64,000 nt of DNA from Pelodera strongyloides (lineage: Eukaryota; Nematoda; Chromadorea; Rhabditida; Rhabditidae), in assembly GCA_036852015.1 (NCBI GenBank), contig JAANDG010000476.1, positions 51,309-115,308 of the forward strand. The letters are read 5' to 3'. The translations under genes were made by a program, and so were the position numbers. Shown here piece after piece: positions 58,754 through 64,000 of the stretch; within the stretch, counting starts at the first letter, position 1; every line of letters begins with the position of its first letter. The notes beneath the pieces were generated by a model that saw nothing but the letters and a program-made list of their open reading frames with translations, was not told where the DNA came from and searched no databases.

Positions 58754-61700
58754 ATGGCAGTTCCTATCGTAAAGCTTGGCAAGGGAGGGTACGAACTGGA
58801 CGAAACGGCACTAAGGAGTATTGTATGTGACAAGAAGCTGGCACAGAAAAGGGTGAGCACAAATACGTTATGTAGAGTAGAGAAGGATAGATAGAGAGAG
58901 ATAGAGAGGGAGAGAGGAGCTAGATAGAGAGAGAGAGAGAGAGAGAGGGAGGAGTAGGAGGCGGTGAGAGAGAGAGGCGGAAAGAAAAGCATGTGCAGTT
59001 TGTGTTTAATATCATGACCAATAACCAGACTATTATAATTATTAAATTACATAAGCACTTGTGTATAGCAGCAAATCATTAGGTTGCGATTGTCTCTGTG
59101 GCCGGCGCCTTCAGAAAAGGCAAGAGCTTTTTGCTCAACTTCCTTGTGCTCTACCTGGAACTACTGGAAGGTGTGTATTATAATTATACCGTTGTATGTA
59201 GTTACGCCATGCTCTATTCTTTCGCATGCAGTTTGCCAAGTTTGCATATAATTCCGCGTTGGTTATTTGGGATTAAAACAAACTGTTACGCGCCCACGTT
59301 TCGTAATTGTTCAGCAAAAAACACTGTGAAAGACGACTGGTTTACAAAAGATACGCTACTTAACAAGTTCAACTGGAGATGTGGATCCCAGAGTGATACG
59401 CTTGGCATCACGATGTGGAAGAAACCCTTCATTATAAAAGATCAAGACGGAGAAGAGGTAAGAGAGCAGCGGTAGGTGGTTATTCACCCAAGGTAAGGAC
59501 ATATAACATAAGGGACGAAGCTCAGCCGAACTCTAGTCGCTTTGCACCAGAGCTATTTGTATTTGCAGGTCGTAGTGCTTCTGATGGACACCCAGGGTAC
59601 TTTTGATTCTAATTCAACCATCAAGGAGTGTGTCACCATCTTCGCGTTATCGACCCTTATTTCCTCGTTACAGGTATGTTTTGTTGCTTTCTGGCCAGTT
59701 ACTGTCTATCCAAACTGAGTCGTCCTTCTAACGGTGTATCAAGGCACTCAAGGTATGACTTAAATCCATGTTGATTCAATCTAAGAAAGCTTCCGCAGTA
59801 ATCACAACAATGAAAGCCAAGCATTTAATCAAAGAGGTTTAGATCCTAAACGTCTCTCAAAACATTCAAGAGGATGATCTCAATAATCTGCAACTCTTCA
59901 CGGAATTTGCCAAGTTGGCCAAGAAGTCAGGAGATCAAGCGCCATTTCAGGCAATTTTATTTTATGTTGTTTTGTACATGGTCTATTGATGAAGAGTAAA
60001 ATAAATGTAGTAAAGTAATCTACGTATTGGTGCACTACTGTAAATATCAATGGGAACGTAACATGATCGTTTGTAGAAGCTGTTGTTCTTGGTCCGCGAT
60101 TGGCAAAACTCGAATGAACATGAATATGGCTACGACGGTGGGGAGAAATTCCTTGAAGTGAAATTGAAGGTACGTTGTTATAATTAAGTGTTCAGGTTTA
60201 TTGAAGAAAGCATCGATCTTCGTTATTTGACAACCATTCCAAAAAGGGCTTTCTTTCAGACCAGACCGGACATGAAACCAGAGTTGCAAGCCGTGCGCCG
60301 GGATCTGAGTTCCAGCTTCGAAGAAATGGAGTACTGTATTTACTGAGGCAACTGGTGGTGCGAAGCAAGGAGGCGGTCCGAAATGTCGGCGCGGAGAGCC
60401 TGGCGAATGCTGGGTGCAAAACCTCCATTGCCCCGCCTTCGCCAGGCTCTTGCCACACACTCGCAGCGACACATGTCGGGCCGCATCCTCGCCACACAAC
60501 GTTGATGTTTTACGTTGTTATGGGACAGGTGTACCCCCACAGTCGGTCTTGTCCTCTTCTTTTTTTGGTATTTTAATGTATTACTTGATGAAACAACAAA
60601 GACTACACTGTGGTGAATCGTGAATTACAGCCACAAAAATCTAGAATTGCTCAATATGCAAGCGATTTACTGAAATACCGAAAGTTAGGATTATTGATGT
60701 GGTCCTCTCTATATAAGATAACATGATAATTTTTTTCGGCATTTTATGATTTAATGTTGTTGTTTTCAACAGAAACCCCCTTTATAGATGTTTTCTAATG
60801 CCTCATCCGGGAAAGCACATTGCCAACAACAATAAACAACAGACGGTTGGCGTGGTGGATGACGAGTTCAAAGAACAACTAATGAAATTTGTGCCTTCTG
60901 TTTTCGAAGGTGGTGTTTACGCCACATTCATTATCACGCATACAACCGTATGGATAAGTCGTAATATGGAAGACTGGAAGAGTAACAAACGTAACTGATT
61001 CGTGAGGCTGACCCTTTAATTGAGATTTTCAGACATTCAATCGAAAAAATTGAACGGTCAAACACTTGAATGTGCTCAGATTGTACCGTTCTTCAAGGTA
61101 TCCATTTAAATGTTTTCTGCAACTCAATTGAATTTATGTTAATTGGATTAGGTTTTGTTCCCGGTAAGTAAGCAAGAAAATACGAATAGATACAATTTTG
61201 TTTATTTTGATTATAGAGTTATATGGGCGTTCTCAATGGCGACACACTTCCGGACCCAAAAACTGTGTTCAAGGTGAGAACTTCTTTCCACATTTATATT
61301 GTTTTACTCTCCCTGCAACGTTTTATGGATGTAACACAAATTTCCGAGTATGCGTTCGTCAGATGCTTATTACAAATTGTTGTCAATTTAAAACTAAATC
61401 TAAATCTGAATGAAATAAACTGGAAATTGGATGAAATTACGTGCAGCGACACCTGTAATATGCTGAATATATCAGAATATAGCGGCATGCCACATGGAAA
61501 TTCTAAACTAATAACTACAAAAATTCCAGGCTTCGGTCGAAGCCAGTAACAACAACGCTGTCGAAAAAGCAAAATCTGTCTACAAGAGCTCACTTGCCAA
61601 GGTGACCTTCCAATTACCAGCTTTAACAAAAGTAACCATTCTTAGCACTGTTTTATGTTTTCGCGTTAGATAATAATACCGGGTAAATATAATATATTTA

Positions 61701-63329
61701 TATATATATACACTGAAATGTATCATTTATTATAGGTTAACACGGAAAAAGCCACGCTCGCCGACTTTTTAACTGCTCATGAAGGTGGAAAGGTTTGTGC
61801 TGCCACAGTGCATTCATTGTACATGGTATAGGCTGTCTTAGCGTGAGGACATTGTTTATATGTGCATGAAGATGCTTAATGTACTTTTTACCGATACTTC
61901 AATTTTCTGATTAAACTATGCCATTTCAATTGAAATGTGAAACTCTATCACTTGGTGGTAGTCTTTCTGCATTTGTTCTGACCAAAAAGTAACTTCACAA
62001 AACCATGAACTTTACTATATATATATATATATATATCTAGGATAATTGAATGATTTCCGGTTAGAGAAATGTTTTGCCTTTAGAAAGCGGCCACTGCGGC
62101 CTTCAACGATTCACCGAGATTTGGGGGCGATGGAGAGAAGGGCAGGTTCTTACGGAACCTGAACGCCTACATGCAGGTATGCAATTCAACGCGAAACCGG
62201 GCGCAGCACAGAAAAAGAAGGGTGCCCTTTTCATTGATTTATTCATTGATTTTCCCACATACTAGGATGGAGCTTTATTTTCGCGAAACTTGTTTTGCAT
62301 ATTCTAGTAGAGAAATACATGAAGAATTTAACACATATTTTTACTTTCTGTGCTGTGCCTGAACCTTTCAAGCGATGCAGCCACTATAAAATCACCCATT
62401 GAATCTCGGTTTGATGTAAGATAAAAAAAAAACCAACACAAACATAAGCAACATTACACAATCCAAGGCTCCCCGAGGTCCGCCAGTATTGCCACGGACT
62501 GCACTGTTATCAAAGCCACATACTTTGCATAATAAATAATACACCAAATCACATATTCGAATGGCCCGCACACCGCCAAGTGGCTATTCGCCGAATGTCA
62601 TAGCTGATAATATTATGTATTATGCAAATTATATGGTAATGTAACAGTTAGTCCCTGGCAACAGTGCGGATCCTCGGTGATTCTGGGGTCGTGTAATTTC
62701 GTTTGGAAAGCATATTAGCGGTATATTATTTTTAGCTTATATCAAAGCTCAATGGTGGTTCTGTAGTGACCGCGAGATATAGAGAAATATAATGTATATA
62801 AAGAGAAGTAGGATAATATTCTGATTATTTCACTTATTATCTGAATGAAATTTAGGAGCGGTACGACGAGGGACGTAAGGTTATCGAGGAACACGAGGAG
62901 CTGCGAAGAAAGAAGCGAGAACATGAGAGACGGGAGAGAGAAGCGAGGGAGAGACAACAAGAGGAAGATGCGAGACAGCGGAGATTCGCTGCGGATAATG
63001 CAGCAGCACAACGGGAAATAGCAAAACAGAGATTAGAAGTCGAGAGGCAGAGGGCAGCCGATGAGCAGCGACGTGAAGAAGAAAATAATAAACCTGGTTT
63101 TTGGGGTACAACGTTAAAAGTAGCCGCAACTCCAGGTGCTCTATTTGTGGATGGTGCGAAATGGGTAACTAGAACCTCCGTTAAGGCTGCGATGACAGTG
63201 GGCACGGCGGTGGCAGCTGGTGTTCAGCCACACAAGCAGCGCGAGATTGTAGACAACTATAATAGAGCCTGTGATGATATCGACGACGATCTAAGGATTA
63301 ATACAACGAAATCGGTATGGAGTGATTGA
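58754..63329 (+). CDS. Atlastin-like dynamin-superfamily GTPase
   Basis: Atlastins fuse ER tubules. Exons: 58754-58852, 59083-59170, 59315-59457, 59569-59673, 59843-59950, 60077-60169, 60260-60330, 60788-60909, 61033-61097, 61217-61273, 61530-61601, 61736-61792, 62084-62176, 62856-63329, total 1647 nt (548 residues), phases all joining. Motifs: P-loop [41 protein letters not shown] (G3), the [20 protein letters not shown] helix, LLFLVRDW (G4 RD) and CFLMPHPG. The middle domain follows ([27 protein letters not shown]). The last exon replaces the usual pair of strong transmembrane helices with about 80 residues of charged Arg/Glu coiled coil and then a mildly hydrophobic Ala/Gly/Val stretch ([23 protein letters not shown]). 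The start lies 2 nt after an acceptor, so a 5' UTR intron is likely. The intron after 59950 appears to be GC-AG. Confidence 0.93.
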
Positions 63330-64000
63330 ACGGATTATTTATGTTACTTTGTAAACTTTGCTCTTTCTTTTTTTGCCCAATATGCCCAATATGCCGTGCC
63401 TCACCAACCTATTAGCCCGGGTTCCTCCAAGTATGCTGTTTCGGCTATGTTCCCGCACTATGCGTGGTAGTTGACACAACTTATTACCCTCAATTATTTC
63501 TTGCTTACTCTTTCATTGAGTTCGGTTTCGATTTTTTTTTGTATTATCAAATAAAGGAATTTACACAATACTTGTTTTGGTATATCGGACCGGCTACCTC
63601 TGAAGTGTCGACCCTGAATGTTTCGATGCTCGGCTCAATCCATATCATCAACATTAATTAGCATCTATGAAAAACGCGTGTTCGTAGTGTTCACCGGGTC
63701 ATTCAGACAATACATAAGATTTATGTTCAATGTTGTGTATGCCCGTTGCATCTGCATCGTCTGACTTGGTATGCACACAAGTTACTGTAGAGGGGACTAG
63801 AGACTAATTGTAAGCATATAAAACGCGTAGAAATCGGAAGTGCTCTGTAGAACTAGCTAGCGGCCGGCCCCGCCGCTAGCCATTCTATTATTGTATTATG
63901 TGTATATTATATGATGTATATATTTAAATATATACACAGAGAATATAGCCATTATACTTTATCCTTGGACCATGGCCAAGAGCTGACGCTCTTGGTCAAT
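63330..64000. other. Sequence downstream of atlastin
   Basis: Likely 3' UTR then intergenic DNA. An in-frame-looking ORF at 63464-63661 matches no family. No clear repeat was recognised. Confidence 0.45.

Overview
This is a nuclear window from an invertebrate animal. Every gene I can recognise is split into many short exons with GT-AG introns. The proteins are animal types: a GABA-B-like receptor, a peptide-type class A GPCR, SAR1, RFT1, atlastin and a SET methyltransferase. Most of the DNA is AT-rich intron and intergenic sequence, with (GA)n/(CT)n tracts, hairpin MITEs, foldback elements and tRNA-derived SINE-like units. I see no bacterial, organellar or viral gene. A (TTAGGC)n array near 49.1 kb matches the nematode telomere unit and hints at a nematode, but it is interstitial and does not settle the taxon.

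Layout. 1.1-12.8 kb, minus: GABA-B-like class C GPCR with 15 exons found. 15.3-21.2 kb, minus: RFT1, 14 exons, complete. About 860 bp separates its start from the divergently transcribed SAR1 copy A (22.1-25.6 kb, plus). SAR1 copy B follows on the plus strand (27.8-38.3 kb). Its 8.2 kb last intron contains an entire opposite-strand gene (30.7-36.7 kb) encoding a SET-domain protein with a zinc-finger-like motif and an unfamiliar C-terminal region. 41.2-45.5 kb, minus: class A peptide-type GPCR. 45.5-58.7 kb: repeat-rich DNA with no supported gene. 58.8-63.3 kb, plus: atlastin-like dynamin-family GTPase, 14 exons.

Four genes concern the endoplasmic reticulum (two SAR1 COPII GTPases, RFT1, atlastin). 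The RFT1/SAR1-A pair could share a promoter. The two receptors are plasma-membrane signalling proteins with no evident link to these. The most notable observations are: a 29-bp exonic duplication in SAR1-A that either truncates the protein or acts as a GT...AG mini-intron; a gene-conversion-like patch between the SAR1 copies; a nested SET gene with two 232-nt exons that the reading frame forces to be mutually exclusive; a one-base frame offset at a perfect hairpin in that gene; and a CG instead of AG splice acceptor in RFT1.

Exon coordinates were derived by hand from splice signals, phase and family similarity. Boundaries described as matched in phase are the firmest.
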